A DNA stretch of 64,000 bases, from the NCBI RefSeq assembly GCF_025629245.1, contig NZ_JANZXN010000020.1:54376-118375 (forward strand), written 5' to 3'. Positions within the stretch are counted from its first letter, which is position 1; each line of letters begins with the position of its first letter. This DNA is from Natronobiforma cellulositropha. GTDB lineage: Archaea; Halobacteriota; Halobacteria; Halobacteriales; Natrialbaceae. The position numbers were made by a program, and so were the translations under genes. This document shows, piece after piece, positions 17,304 through 26,649 of the stretch. The notes under the pieces were generated by a model. That model did no database searches, was not told the DNA's origin, and saw only the letters and a program-made list of their open reading frames with translations.

Positions 17304-17310
17304 TTATTAT
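17304..17310 (+). promoter_or_regulatory. TATA box of xylose dehydrogenase
   Basis: TTTATTA centred 25 nt before ATG 17332 predicts a leaderless transcript, the pattern seen at most island genes. Confidence 0.6.
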
Positions 17311-17331
17311 CTCCCGGAGTAACTCCCGAAT

Positions 17332-18417
17332 ATGGACATCGAAGCGGTCCGCGCGCATCTCGAATCGTTCACACACCGCGACTGGCAGGAATCGACTGAC
17401 GGAGACGGGCCTGTCCGCTTCGCGATGGTCGGACTCGGCTGGTGGACGGTCGACAAGGCGATGCCCGCCGTCGAGAACTCGACGTTCTGTGAGACGACCG
17501 TCGTCGTCAGCGGCTCGAGCGAGAAAGCCCAGGAGGTCGCCGACGACCACGAGACGGTCGAGGCGGGACTTACCTACGAGCAGTTCCACGACGGCGAGGC
17601 GCTCGAGCACTACGACGCGGTCTACGTCTGTACGCCGAACGCGCTCCACCTGGAGTTCGTCGAGAGCGCGGTCGAACACGGGAAGGCGGTCCTCTGTGAG
17701 AAACCGATGGAGGCGACGCTCGAGCGTGCCGAGCGGATGGTCGAGCGCCACCGCCGGGCGGCGGACGCCCCCATGGCGATGGTCGCCTACCGGATGCACA
17801 CGGAGCCCGCAGCGAGGTGCGCACGCGAACTAGTCCGGGCGGGAGCGATCGGTGAGCCGGTACACGTCCACGGCGACATGTCACAGGGGATCGTCGGCTG
17901 GGGACGAGACCAGTGGCGACTCGACCCCGAGCGGGCCGGGTACGGGGCGAGCGTCATGGACCTCGGGATCTACTCGCTCAACACGACGCGGTTCGTCCTC
18001 GAGCGCGAACCGGTCGCGGCCCAGTCGATGATGCACTCGACACACGAGTACTTCGAAGACGTTCCCGACGAGGTCGCCGCGTTCACGGTCGCGTTCGAAG
18101 GGGACGTCTACGCGACGTGCACGGCGAGTCAGAACGCCGGCATGAACAGTCACTTACAGATCCTCGGCACCGACGGCTGCCTGACGATCGATCCGGCGTT
18201 CCACATGGGCAGTTCGTTGCAGGTGACCGTCGACGGCTCGACGGTCGACGCAGAGACCGCGTCCATCGACCAGATGGAAGAAGAGTTCGACTACTTCGCC
18301 GACTGTCTGCTCGCCGGACGGGCACCGTACGCCGACCTCGAGCACGGACTCGTCGACATGCGTGCGCTCGAGGCGATTTACGACGCGGCGGACAGCGGCG
18401 AGACGATCGACCTGTGA
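17332..18417 (+). CDS. xacA: D-xylose (pentose) 1-dehydrogenase, Gfo/Idh/MocA family
   Basis: 361 residues. N-terminal Rossmann fold with GLGWWTVDKAMPAV in place of the common GxGxxG, then CTPNALHLEFV and the conserved CEKPMEAT; the C-terminal domain has MVAYRMHTEPAARCARELV and GASVMDLGIYSLNTTRF. From memory it closely follows the pattern of the characterised haloarchaeal NADP+ D-xylose dehydrogenases (Haloarcula Gfo6 / Haloferax XacA), including the RDWQE N-terminus and the IDQMEEEFDYFADCLL segment. It oxidises xylose (and probably arabinose) to the lactone, the first step of the Weimberg route. The TATA box is 25 nt upstream and a repeat-rich control region lies between it and the divergent ABC ATPases. 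Confidence 0.9.
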   Translation: MDIEAVRAHLESFTHRDWQESTDGDGPVRFAMVGLGWWTVDKAMPAVENSTFCETTVVVSGSSEKAQEVADDHETVEAGLTYEQFHDGEALEHYDAVYVCTPNALHLEFVESAVEHGKAVLCEKPMEATLERAERMVERHRRAADAPMAMVAYRMHTEPAARCARELVRAGAIGEPVHVHGDMSQGIVGWGRDQWRLDPERAGYGASVMDLGIYSLNTTRFVLEREPVAAQSMMHSTHEYFEDVPDEVAAFTVAFEGDVYATCTASQNAGMNSHLQILGTDGCLTIDPAFHMGSSLQVTVDGSTVDAETASIDQMEEEFDYFADCLLAGRAPYADLEHGLVDMRALEAIYDAADSGETIDL

Positions 18418-18911
18418 GTCGGTGACCGCCGAGCGGTGGGCGACACTACACACAAATAGAACTTCGTTCAGCGTGTGAAGGTTGAGTTTCGGCATTACAG
18501 AACATCGATGTGAATTACTGCGGTGTGGAGGGGCAGTTTCCCCATAATTACATTCATACGATTGTAATTTTTCGCGTGAAAAATAGTCGCGTGGTTTCGA
18601 GACCGATCCTCACAGGTGATACCGTATACCGTGCAGACGCCCAATTCCGGTCAGACTGGGGACCTGGCGCAGGTGAGTCGGCGAGAGGCAGACTCGAGAC
18701 GACGGGGCTGATAGGCGTCACACGTCCGTTCTCTACGCCAGAACGAGAACGATCGCGAGCGACGGTACGGGTGTGTACTGGTCGTGCGCGTGTGCGATTC
18801 AGCGGCTCGAAACCGGTCGGTCGTCGTCTCCAGACGTTCCGGTGAGGTGGAGTATCGAAGAGACCGTGCGGTCCGAAACCTTTATCATTTATTATACTCC
18901 ACTTTCAGGGG
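18418..18911. other. Regulatory intergenic region upstream of the sugar receptor
   Basis: 494 nt. It contains the 22-bp palindrome at 18547-18568, an AT-rich stretch with a T-run right after it (TGTAATTTTTCG), a GTATAC-containing segment near 18620-18635 that could be a second promoter, and the receptor's TATA element TTTATC at 18881-18886 (26-31 nt before the ATG). No gene is supported. Confidence 0.5.
18547..18568. promoter_or_regulatory. Palindromic operator candidate, site 2 (sugar receptor)
   Basis: ATTACA, inner TTCATACGAT, TGTAAT, with flanking A and T extending the arms by one pair. It is 344 nt upstream of the receptor start and 130 nt past the xylose dehydrogenase stop. It shares arms and inner C/TACG positions with the sites at 8162, 26309 and 38663. 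Confidence 0.65.
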
Positions 18912-20750
18912 ATGCCAAAGAAGCAACAGTGGCATGGAGCCATCTCTCGACGACAGGCAATCGCACTGACTGGTGCTGCAGGTGTCGGTGCGCTCGCCGG
19001 GTGTACGGGCAACGGTGACGACGACGACGAGTCCCCAGAGGACATCATCGGCAACGGTGGAGGCAACGGCAACGGTGGAACGGCCACCGACTACGACGAG
19101 GACTACGAGGACAACATGAACGAGGTGACCCCCGGGAACGACGTGAACCCGTTCGGTGGGGAGTACATCTTCAACACCTATCACACCGGCTGGAACCCCG
19201 GTGACGTGCAGGAGATGTCCTACGAGTACCTCACCGTCTACAACACCGCGACCGGTGAGTTCGTCCCACGGATCGCCGAAGACTGGGACCACGACCAGGA
19301 CGCCGGTCTCACCCGGGTCTACCTCAACGACGACTACGGCTGGTCCGACGGCAGCCCCGTGACTGCCCACGACTTCGTCACCTCCTACAAGTTAGCGGCC
19401 TACCTCGACCAGGAGATCGGCAACTACGTCAACCCCGAAGACATCACCACCGACGGCGACTACGCCTTCCAGTTGCAACTGCGCGACGACTACCGAGAGC
19501 TCAACGAGGAACTCTGGTTCAACCAGTTCCTCGAGTCGCTGCTCAGCATCTCCGAAGCCGAGTACGGCGAGTTCGTCGAGCGCTTCGACGACGCCGACGG
19601 CGAAGACGAGATCAGCTCGATCCAGGAGGACGTCGCCTCGTACGACCCCCACTGGGACGATGCGCTCTTCTCGGGACCGTTCGTGTGGGTCGAAGCGAAC
19701 GAACAGTTCGCCGACCAGGTGCCGAACCCCCACCACCCGATCGCGAAAGACTGGGACTTCTACCTCCGCCACGGCATGCACATCGAGGAGGCCGGCCTTC
19801 GCGCCGAAGAGGTCGACTTCGTCCACCAGGAGGCGACGCTGCAGGACCTCCCCGACATCTACGAGGAAGCGCCGGTCTCGTTCTCGGGACAGGTGTTCAC
19901 CCTCCTGTTCGGTCCCGAAAACGAGTGGATCCGCGATTACCCCGAGGTCCGCCAGGCCATCGCCCACGCTGTCGACTTCGAGAACATCGTCGAGGTCGCC
20001 GCACCCGGGACGCCCGTCGACCCCTACTCCGGCGGGATCGACTCGGGCTACATCGAGCACTTCGTCCACGACGACGTGCTCGACGCGATGACCAATTACG
20101 CGCCCGCGGACACCGGCCGTGCGACGGAACTGCTCGAGGGCGCCGGCTTCAGTCTCGACGACGACGAGTGGTACACGCCCGACGACGAGCAGTTCGAACT
20201 GTTCTTCCCCGTCGGTGACTGGTTCGGAACGCCCTCGGAGATGGCGTACAACAACCTCGCGGAGTTCGGCATCGAGGTCGACTACTTCATGGAGGAGATG
20301 GGGATCTGGAACGCCGACCACGGTGATAGCCACGACTACGACATCAGCATGCACCTCAACTACGGGCAGTCGCGCCAGTACCACGCACACTCCGACCTCA
20401 ACGAGGAGCTGTTCGGAACGTACCGTGGTGCCGTGACCGAACGCGAGATGTTCGACGAGGTCGTCGAGGTGCCCGAAGTCGGCAACCCTGACGGCGACAT
20501 GGTGACCATCGACCTGCGCGAGAACGTCGAGGCCCTCGCCGTCGCACAGAGCGAGGACGAGGTGCTCGACCTGGCCAGCGAACTCGCCTGGGCACACAAC
20601 TACCTGCTGCCCGGAGCGATGATCCACCCCTGGAGCGAGCACTACTGGGTCAACACCGGCGAGTGGGACTTCGACATCGAGTCAGACGACTGGATGACCT
20701 CGAACCGCATCACCCACTACTTCATCGAGAACGGACTACAGCCCCGCTAG
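18912..20750 (+). CDS. ABC transporter solute-binding lipoprotein, family 5 (probable xylo-oligosaccharide receptor)
   Basis: 612 residues. Tat-type N-terminus (ISRRQAIALTGAAGVG) with lipobox LAGC and Cys31, then a Gly/Asn/Asp-rich linker and an SBP_bac_5 domain (YEYLTVYNTATGEFVPRIAEDWDHD, GWSDGSPVTAHDFVTSYKL, PEVRQAIAHAVDF). Family 5 receptors bind peptides or, in many archaea, oligosaccharides, and hand them to DppB/DppC permeases. The xylan enzymes around it and the shared operator upstream suggest xylo-oligosaccharides. It should be anchored on the outer face of the membrane. The TATA box is at 18881-18886. Confidence 0.9.
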   Translation: MPKKQQWHGAISRRQAIALTGAAGVGALAGCTGNGDDDDESPEDIIGNGGGNGNGGTATDYDEDYEDNMNEVTPGNDVNPFGGEYIFNTYHTGWNPGDVQEMSYEYLTVYNTATGEFVPRIAEDWDHDQDAGLTRVYLNDDYGWSDGSPVTAHDFVTSYKLAAYLDQEIGNYVNPEDITTDGDYAFQLQLRDDYRELNEELWFNQFLESLLSISEAEYGEFVERFDDADGEDEISSIQEDVASYDPHWDDALFSGPFVWVEANEQFADQVPNPHHPIAKDWDFYLRHGMHIEEAGLRAEEVDFVHQEATLQDLPDIYEEAPVSFSGQVFTLLFGPENEWIRDYPEVRQAIAHAVDFENIVEVAAPGTPVDPYSGGIDSGYIEHFVHDDVLDAMTNYAPADTGRATELLEGAGFSLDDDEWYTPDDEQFELFFPVGDWFGTPSEMAYNNLAEFGIEVDYFMEEMGIWNADHGDSHDYDISMHLNYGQSRQYHAHSDLNEELFGTYRGAVTEREMFDEVVEVPEVGNPDGDMVTIDLRENVEALAVAQSEDEVLDLASELAWAHNYLLPGAMIHPWSEHYWVNTGEWDFDIESDDWMTSNRITHYFIENGLQPR

Positions 20751-20889
20751 ACGGGGTCGCTTACTCACCCGGCTCGTCACAGCCGAACCGGTTCACTCTC
20801 TGCTTTCGTCCCCGACACCTGCTGCGTCGAGCGAGGGTTCTCCTTTCCGGAATGGGACGTTTTATAACGATAGATACGCCAGAAACGAC

Positions 20890-22086
20890 ATGGCACGTGG
20901 TATCAACGGCCGTGACGTGACGATCACGGACGTACAGACGACACGAATCGACTCGAGTTTCCACTGGACACTGGTTCGCATCTACACCGACGCGGGCGTC
21001 ACCGGAACGGGGGAGGCAGTCCTCGGCCCGAAAGCCGACGAGTACATCGACTACGCCAAAGAGCTCCTCATCGGGAAGAACCCACTCGACATCGACGCCC
21101 GGTGTACCGAACTGTTCGAGCGACTGAGCTACCTCGGCGGCATGAACGGCATCGCCGTGACGGCCATCTCCGGACTCGACATCGCCCTCCACGACCTCGC
21201 CGGCAAACTGCTCGAGGTGCCCGCCTACCAGCTCATTGGCGGGAAACACAGAGACAGCGTCCGCGTCTACTGTGACACCCACGCGGGCGAACACCTCCAC
21301 CGGACGGCCGAGGTCGACGACTACGATCCCTACGCACCCGAGGCGTACGCCGAGGCCGCAGAGGCGGTGCTCGCCGACGGCTTCGACGCGCTCAAGTTCG
21401 ACCTCGACGGTCTCAACCGCGGCGACGAGGACCGCCGACACAAACACCTCAACGCCGAGGCGATCGAGTACCGCCGTCGGATCGTCGAAGCGGTCACCGA
21501 CCGGGTCGACGGCCGGGCGGACGTCGCCTTCGACTGTCACTGGAGCTGGGGCGGCGACACCGTCCGCCGCCTCGCCGCCGCACTCGAGCCGTACCCCGTC
21601 TGGTGGCTCGAGGATACGGTCCCGCCGGAGAACCACGACGTACAGCTGTACGTCACCCACAACACGAACGTCACCATCGCCGCCGGCGAGAACGTCTACC
21701 GCGTCGAGGGCGCGCGACGGCTCATCGAGAACCACGGCGTCGACATCATCCACCCCGACGTCCCGAAGACCGGCGGCATGCTCGAGACGAAGAAGGTCGC
21801 CGACATGGCGAAAGCCTACTACATCCCGCTCGCCCTCCACAACGTCGCCTCGCCGCTGGGAACGATGGCGAGCGCCCACGTCGGCGCGGCGGCGTCGAAC
21901 TTCCTCGCACTCGAGTTCCACGCACGCGACCTCGAGTGGTGGGACGACGTGCTCACCGAGTCGGACTCGATCATCCAGGACGGGCGCATCGAACTGCCCG
22001 ACGAGCCGGGTCTCGGCGTCGAGGTCGACGTGGACGTACTCGAAGCCCACCTGGCCGACGGTGAGACGCTCTTCGACGAGGCATAA
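20890..22086 (+). CDS. Enolase-superfamily sugar-acid dehydratase (mandelate racemase group), paralogue 1
   Basis: 398 residues. N-terminal capping domain (TLVRIYTDAGVTGTGEAVLG) and a (beta/alpha)7beta barrel with metal ligands in VAFDCHWSW, WWLEDTVPPENH and IAAGENVY, and the catalytic His in LALHNVASPLGTMASAH. Family members dehydrate aldonic acids to 2-keto-3-deoxy acids. It shares long blocks with the gene at 32709 but lacks that protein's N-terminal extension and carries a longer 20s-like loop (HAGEHLHRTAEVDDYDPYAP) where specificity is set, so the substrates probably differ (xylonate, arabinonate, gluconate or a uronate-derived acid). TTTATAAC at about 20860-20868 gives a leaderless start. 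It lies between the sugar receptor and the permease gene. Confidence 0.85.
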   Translation: MARGINGRDVTITDVQTTRIDSSFHWTLVRIYTDAGVTGTGEAVLGPKADEYIDYAKELLIGKNPLDIDARCTELFERLSYLGGMNGIAVTAISGLDIALHDLAGKLLEVPAYQLIGGKHRDSVRVYCDTHAGEHLHRTAEVDDYDPYAPEAYAEAAEAVLADGFDALKFDLDGLNRGDEDRRHKHLNAEAIEYRRRIVEAVTDRVDGRADVAFDCHWSWGGDTVRRLAAALEPYPVWWLEDTVPPENHDVQLYVTHNTNVTIAAGENVYRVEGARRLIENHGVDIIHPDVPKTGGMLETKKVADMAKAYYIPLALHNVASPLGTMASAHVGAAASNFLALEFHARDLEWWDDVLTESDSIIQDGRIELPDEPGLGVEVDVDVLEAHLADGETLFDEA

Positions 22087-22294
22087 TCCGATCTCGCTCG
22101 AGCGACGGGACCGGCGAGACGCTACTTAAACGGTCGACGAACGTCTGTCGAGGAACCAACATCGTTCCGGAAGAGTTGCGGACTGAATCGCGGATATTCG
22201 GTCGGAAGACGGAAATTTCGCCGATCGAATAGAATCCAGAGAAACAGAAATCTTATTATGGACGGCGAGTAGAACTTCAGTAGGATAATAAAGC

Positions 22295-24355
22295 ATGACC
22301 AACTGGCTCATCAAGCGACTGGGGCAAGCAGTACTGACGGTCATCGTCGTGTTCCATCTGACGTTCTTCCTGGTCCGGCTAATGCCGGGGAACCCGTTCG
22401 ACGCGATGGTTGCACAGATGATCGAGCAGTATGGAGGTGACCCCGACACCGCCCGTCGTATCGTCGAACTCAATTTGAACATCCACCCCGACGATCCGTT
22501 GTACATCCAGTACATCGACTATATGTCGGCGGTGATGACCGGTGATCTGGGCTACTCGATGTCGCAGAACGCGCCGGTGAACCAGATTCTCGCCGAAGCG
22601 GTTCCCTGGACGATCTTCTACATGTCTATCGCGATGGTGATCACGTTCGTCACCAGCATCTGTCTGGGCGCGATCATGGCCTACTACGAGGGCTCGCGCT
22701 TCGACACGGCGATGACCGCCGTGGCCGTCATCGAGAGTTCGACGCCGTACTACGTCGCCGCACTCTTGCTGTCGTTCGTCTTCGCCTACCAGCTCGGCTG
22801 GTTCCCGACCGGCGCTCGCTACCCCGGCAGAGCCACCGTTGGACTCAACCCCGAATTCATCCTGGGCGCGTTACACCACGCGGCGTTGCCGATCATCTCG
22901 CTCATCGTCACCGGTGCCGCAGCGTCGCTCAGTATGCGCGGCAACTCCATCAGCGTCCTCGGTGCCGATCACATCCGGGTCGCTCGCCTCCGTGGGCTGC
23001 CGCCGACGCGCATCGCGCTCCGGTACGTCATGCGAAACGCCCTGTTGCCGCTGTACACCGGTCTCCTGCTGACGATCGGCTTCATGATCGGCGGCTCGAT
23101 CATCTTAGAGGACATCTTCAACTACCGCGGGATGGGCTGGTACATGTTCGACGGTGTCAACAACCGCGACTACCCGCTGATGGTCGGCGGCTTCATGGTC
23201 ATCTGTCTCACCGTCGTGGTCGCGATGATCATCGCGGACGTCACCTACAGCCGTATCGACCCACGTGCGAAGGCCGAAGGTGACAACCTCCAGGTGTACG
23301 GCAGTTCGACCGGCGTGCCGTTCAGAACGCAGGTCAAGCGGTATTTCGACCGGCTCACCGGACGAACGGGCGGCGAGAAGCGCGCCGACGGCGGCACGGC
23401 CCAGCGCGAGTTCCTCGGCGAGGAGACGTCGGTAGAGGTCGACCGGAAAGACGTCCTCTACCGGAAGTTCGACCGGTCGGTATACGCGCCACTGAAGATC
23501 ATCCTCAGCGACTGGCGTGGGTTCTCCGGCATGGTCATCATCCTCGCCTTCTTCGTAATCGGGTTCATCGGGCCGCGCTACACCCACAGCCCGACCGCGA
23601 CGTTCGACACCTGGGTCTCACCGATGGACGGCAACCTCGCGCACCCGCTCGGAACGACCAACACCGGGGTCGACCTCCTCTCGCTGATGATCAACGGGAC
23701 CACGCCGGTGATGATCATGATCATCGCCGGTGCCATCGCGACCGTCGTCCTCGGCGTCTCCGTCGGGACGCTCGCGGGTTTCCGCGGCGGCAACACCGAC
23801 CGCATCCTGATGACGATCTGTGACATCGTCATCTCGATTCCGGGGCTGCCGCTCATCATCGTCATCGCCGCCATCGTCGAACCGCGCCACCCGGCGATGG
23901 TCGGACTGGTGCTCTCCGTCGCCGCCTGGGGTGGACTCGGGCGGTCGATCCGTTCTGAAGTGCTCAAAGTCCGCAGTCACGAGTACGTCGAGGCTTCCCG
24001 CGCGATGGGCGTCGGTACCGCACCGATCATCGTCAAGGACATCCTGCCGAACATCTGGCCGTACATCCTCATCAACCTCGCCAACCACGCCCGCGGGATC
24101 ATCTTCGCCTCCGTGGCGCTCTACTACCTCGGGTTCCTCCCGATTAGCTCCCAGAACTGGGGTGTGGTGCTCAACAACGCCGAGGCCGCGGGTTCGCTGT
24201 ACACCATGGGCCACTTCCACTTCATCCTCGCACCGATGATCTTCATCATCTCCCTCTCGATGGGGCTGATCTTACTCGCCCAGTCGCTCGACCGGATCAG
24301 CAACCCCCGGATCAGGGCCCGCCACGCGAAGTCCGTCGACGACGACACGCACTGA
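22295..24355 (+). CDS. Fused DppB-DppC-type ABC permease
   Basis: 686 residues in one frame. Residues 1 to about 330 are a DppB-type permease (FHLTFFLVRLMPGNPFDAM, EAA loop VARLRGLPPTRIALRYVMRN). After a charged linker (about 340-400), residues to 686 are a DppC-type permease (LAHPLGTTNTGVDLLSLM, EAA loop YVEASRAMGVGTAPIIVKDILP). DppB and DppC are normally separate about 300-residue proteins. The linker has no in-frame ATG or GTG before the first helix of the second half, so separate translation is unlikely. It is the expected membrane partner of the receptor at 18912 and the ATPases at 14716-16955. The upstream region has CTTATTATGG at about 22252 and AGGA about 9 nt before the ATG. Confidence 0.92.
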   Translation: MTNWLIKRLGQAVLTVIVVFHLTFFLVRLMPGNPFDAMVAQMIEQYGGDPDTARRIVELNLNIHPDDPLYIQYIDYMSAVMTGDLGYSMSQNAPVNQILAEAVPWTIFYMSIAMVITFVTSICLGAIMAYYEGSRFDTAMTAVAVIESSTPYYVAALLLSFVFAYQLGWFPTGARYPGRATVGLNPEFILGALHHAALPIISLIVTGAAASLSMRGNSISVLGADHIRVARLRGLPPTRIALRYVMRNALLPLYTGLLLTIGFMIGGSIILEDIFNYRGMGWYMFDGVNNRDYPLMVGGFMVICLTVVVAMIIADVTYSRIDPRAKAEGDNLQVYGSSTGVPFRTQVKRYFDRLTGRTGGEKRADGGTAQREFLGEETSVEVDRKDVLYRKFDRSVYAPLKIILSDWRGFSGMVIILAFFVIGFIGPRYTHSPTATFDTWVSPMDGNLAHPLGTTNTGVDLLSLMINGTTPVMIMIIAGAIATVVLGVSVGTLAGFRGGNTDRILMTICDIVISIPGLPLIIVIAAIVEPRHPAMVGLVLSVAAWGGLGRSIRSEVLKVRSHEYVEASRAMGVGTAPIIVKDILPNIWPYILINLANHARGIIFASVALYYLGFLPISSQNWGVVLNNAEAAGSLYTMGHFHFILAPMIFIISLSMGLILLAQSLDRISNPRIRARHAKSVDDDTH

Positions 24356-24552
24356 ACCCCCGGTCACGATTTTCGGCCTCTCTGATTCGAATACCACCGA
24401 GCTAGCGCCTCGAGAGCGCCGCCACACGCACCGCTCGAGGCGACACGCTCCCTCATCCAGCCCTCACGCTCACGTCGGTCACGACCCCTCAGCGGTCGCT
24501 CCTCGAGCAGCGTGCGTGAAAACGAGCGGGCGAGCCGTCGGCCGGAGTCGCG

Positions 24553-26007
24553 TTACTCGGGTCGGTAGGCGTCGGACTCGGTGAGAACGGCGCTCCCCTC
24601 GAGATCCCAGTCCTCGAGGTAGTCCGCCTCGGCGGCGGCCAGTTCGGCGAACAGGTCGCGGGCGTCCTCGGTCTGGAGCGTCCGAACCTGCTGGTCGACG
24701 AGGAAGCCCTGGAAGGCGTGGTCGACGTCGCCGTCGCGGGAGGCCTCGACGACCGTCTCGATGGTGTCGATGTGGCCGCGGATGACGCTCCTGACCGGGC
24801 GGGGGAAGCCGCCAGCAGCGAGCGGTTTCACCTCGTTGGCGGTGACGATGGCGTTCGTCTCGACGACGGCGTCGCGCTGGAGGTCGTCACACTGGCCGAC
24901 GTTCGGGAGGTTGACGTTCGTCACGTAGGTCGTCTCGCCGACGAGCGCGAGCAGGATGTCGACGAACGTCTCGTTGGATTCGGTGAGTTCGAACGCCTTC
25001 TCACCGGAGAGCCACGCCTCGACGTCGGTCGTCTGCTTCGACTCGGCCGGTGTCCAGTGTTTCGCCCGGTAGTCGCTGCCGGTTCGCTGGACACCCCAGC
25101 GGTTGAGTCCCTCCTTGCCGCCCTGCATGAACCAGGTGGCGTACTCGATGAGGTGGCGGTCACCAGCGGCGGGCAACACGCCGAACCGCCGGTAGAGTTC
25201 CCACGTCACCTGCCAGTTGTCGTCGAAGACGCTCTCGCCCTCGAGGTCGTCCCAGGTGAACTCCTGGTGGGCGACGTCGGTCGCTGCGAGGTCGTCGATC
25301 AGGGGCATGAGGTCGACACCCCGACAGCGCGCCTCGTCGACCCAGGTGAAGTGGTTGATCCCCTTGACGTTGACCGAGATGTCGGCGCGTTCGGCGTCTA
25401 ACTCGAGGTACTCTCGAGCGTAGCGCGCGAGGCGGTGGCGCGTCCCGAGGACCTCGTGGCAGAGTCCGAGGACGTTGATCTCGGGGAACTCGTCGTAGAG
25501 CGCGCGCGTCACGAAGTGGACGGGGTTCGTGTAGTTGAACACCCAGGCGTCGGGACAGTACTCCCGAATCGCGGCGGCGAACTCCCTGTAGAGGGGAATC
25601 GTCCGCATCGCCCGGAAGATCCCACCGGGTCCGATCGTCGCCGCGACCGCGCCGTAGATGCCGTACTCGAGTGGAATGTCGAGGTCGTGGACGAAGGTCT
25701 CGGCCGGGTCGTACTGCGTCGAGATGATGACCACGTCCGCACCGGTGAGCGCCACCTCGAGCGAATCGGTCGCCTCGTAGGACCAGTCGGCGACGGCACC
25801 GTCTCGCTCCTGGACCCAGTTGCCGAACCGGGCGTTCTGGGCGGCGCTCTCGTGGGAGGCGTCGTAGAGGCGAACCTGGCCGCTGATCGGCGACTGTGCG
25901 AGGTCCTGAATCAGGTTCGGTGCCCACTGGCGACTGCCGCCGCCGATGTACGCGATCGTTACGTCGTCGATATCCAGTGCTGTGTCTGCTGTCGTAGCCT
26001 GCACCAT
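24553..26007 (-). CDS. GH4 family glycosidase (probable alpha-glucuronidase/alpha-galacturonidase)
   Basis: 484 residues from ATG 26007. N-terminal NAD-binding fold with IAYIGGGSRQWAPNLIQDLA, then DVVIISTQYDP, VFNYTNPVHFVTRALYDE and the metal-site motif GLCHEVLGTRHRL, followed by VKGINHFTWV. GH4 enzymes use NAD+ and Mn2+ and an oxidation-elimination mechanism. The variable residue after CH in the Cys-His motif tracks specificity; here it is CHEV, and with GH67, UxaC and UxuA nearby a uronic-acid glycoside is the best guess. Cytoplasmic. A TATA-like TTATTTA (minus strand, 26035-26042) lies about 30 nt upstream, excluding the longer frame to 26382. Confidence 0.85.
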   Translation of the reverse strand: MVQATTADTALDIDDVTIAYIGGGSRQWAPNLIQDLAQSPISGQVRLYDASHESAAQNARFGNWVQERDGAVADWSYEATDSLEVALTGADVVIISTQYDPAETFVHDLDIPLEYGIYGAVAATIGPGGIFRAMRTIPLYREFAAAIREYCPDAWVFNYTNPVHFVTRALYDEFPEINVLGLCHEVLGTRHRLARYAREYLELDAERADISVNVKGINHFTWVDEARCRGVDLMPLIDDLAATDVAHQEFTWDDLEGESVFDDNWQVTWELYRRFGVLPAAGDRHLIEYATWFMQGGKEGLNRWGVQRTGSDYRAKHWTPAESKQTTDVEAWLSGEKAFELTESNETFVDILLALVGETTYVTNVNLPNVGQCDDLQRDAVVETNAIVTANEVKPLAAGGFPRPVRSVIRGHIDTIETVVEASRDGDVDHAFQGFLVDQQVRTLQTEDARDLFAELAAAEADYLEDWDLEGSAVLTESDAYRPE

Positions 26008-26308
26008 CGTATGCGAGGGGTGTGTCCCTGAACGGTAAATAACTGTGGCAACGAGCAATCGTGGCTGGGAGGCGACGAACGGGAACGGCCCCCGGTCGGG
26101 ACGACACGCCAGATCCCACCACACCAGAGCATCCCCATCACTCATCGTGAACAGACGCACCACAGTGGCTCGAGAAACTCGCCAGCCCGGTGTGAGAGGA
26201 CGTATTTCCAAGATACTTAGAAGAATTTTCACGTCAGTTAGGTCGCCGCCGTCTCCATCCATCCAGACGTTCATATCACAGTTCGAACATTCATTGACAA
26301 CCATCGCA

Positions 26309-26330
26309 ATTACACTCCTACGGGTGTAAT
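26309..26330. promoter_or_regulatory. Palindromic operator candidate, site 3 (GH4/IclR)
   Basis: ATTACA, inner CTCCTACGGG, TGTAAT. It is about midway between the divergent GH4 (start 302 nt away) and IclR (start 320 nt away) genes, and one of four copies in the window. Confidence 0.65.
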
Positions 26331-26571
26331 CGGGCCACAGCCGGAAATACCGGCATATCGTTCCGGTACGCCTGCCCCACACCTATCGGATAGCAATAAC
26401 GTGTGTGCAAGAGCCACGCACGAATTTCGCGGTAGCCATTCAGCGTTACTATCAGAGATTGTGACTACTTCGGCCGGCATTTCACCGCCTCTCGAGACTG
26501 CACGAGCGACGTTACGCTGATCGGGGACGAGAACGACGACGGGAGTGGTAGGTCGCCGTTCACTCCAACAG

Positions 26572-26594
26572 ACCGTCCAATATCGTTGGACGGT
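26572..26594. promoter_or_regulatory. Perfect inverted repeat upstream of the IclR gene
   Basis: ACCGTCCAA (26572-26580) and TTGGACGGT (26586-26594) are perfect 9-bp complements around TATCG. It ends 55 nt before the IclR start and about 25 nt upstream of that gene's TATA-like element, a typical place for autoregulation. I found no second copy by eye. Confidence 0.6.
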
Positions 26595-26649
26595 GGTGCC
26601 GGGGACCGCGGGACGTACATTCAATAGTCGTGGACGATTGAAGGGACGT

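Larger units (their letters stand above)
16956..17331. other. Divergent regulatory region between the ABC ATPases and xylose dehydrogenase
   Basis: 376 nt that hold the minus-strand TATA box (17059-17070), three direct repeats (17087-17158), a 9-bp inverted repeat (17206-17232) and the plus-strand TATA box of xylose dehydrogenase (17304-17310). No gene is supported. Confidence 0.6.
26008..26649. other. Divergent regulatory region between GH4 and the IclR regulator
   Basis: 642 nt. It holds the GH4 TATA element (26035-26042), an AT-rich patch (about 26205-26240), the 22-bp palindrome at 26309-26330, a GCCGG-N5-CCGGC repeat (26340-26354), the perfect inverted repeat at 26572-26594 and a TATA-like TTCAATA at about 26619-26625 before IclR. 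No gene is supported. Confidence 0.55.

Noticed and set aside
26008..26382. N-terminal extension of the GH4 gene
   Set aside because: The Rossmann motif starts directly after ATG 26007 and a TATA-like element lies about 30 nt upstream of it; the extension lies over regulatory DNA.
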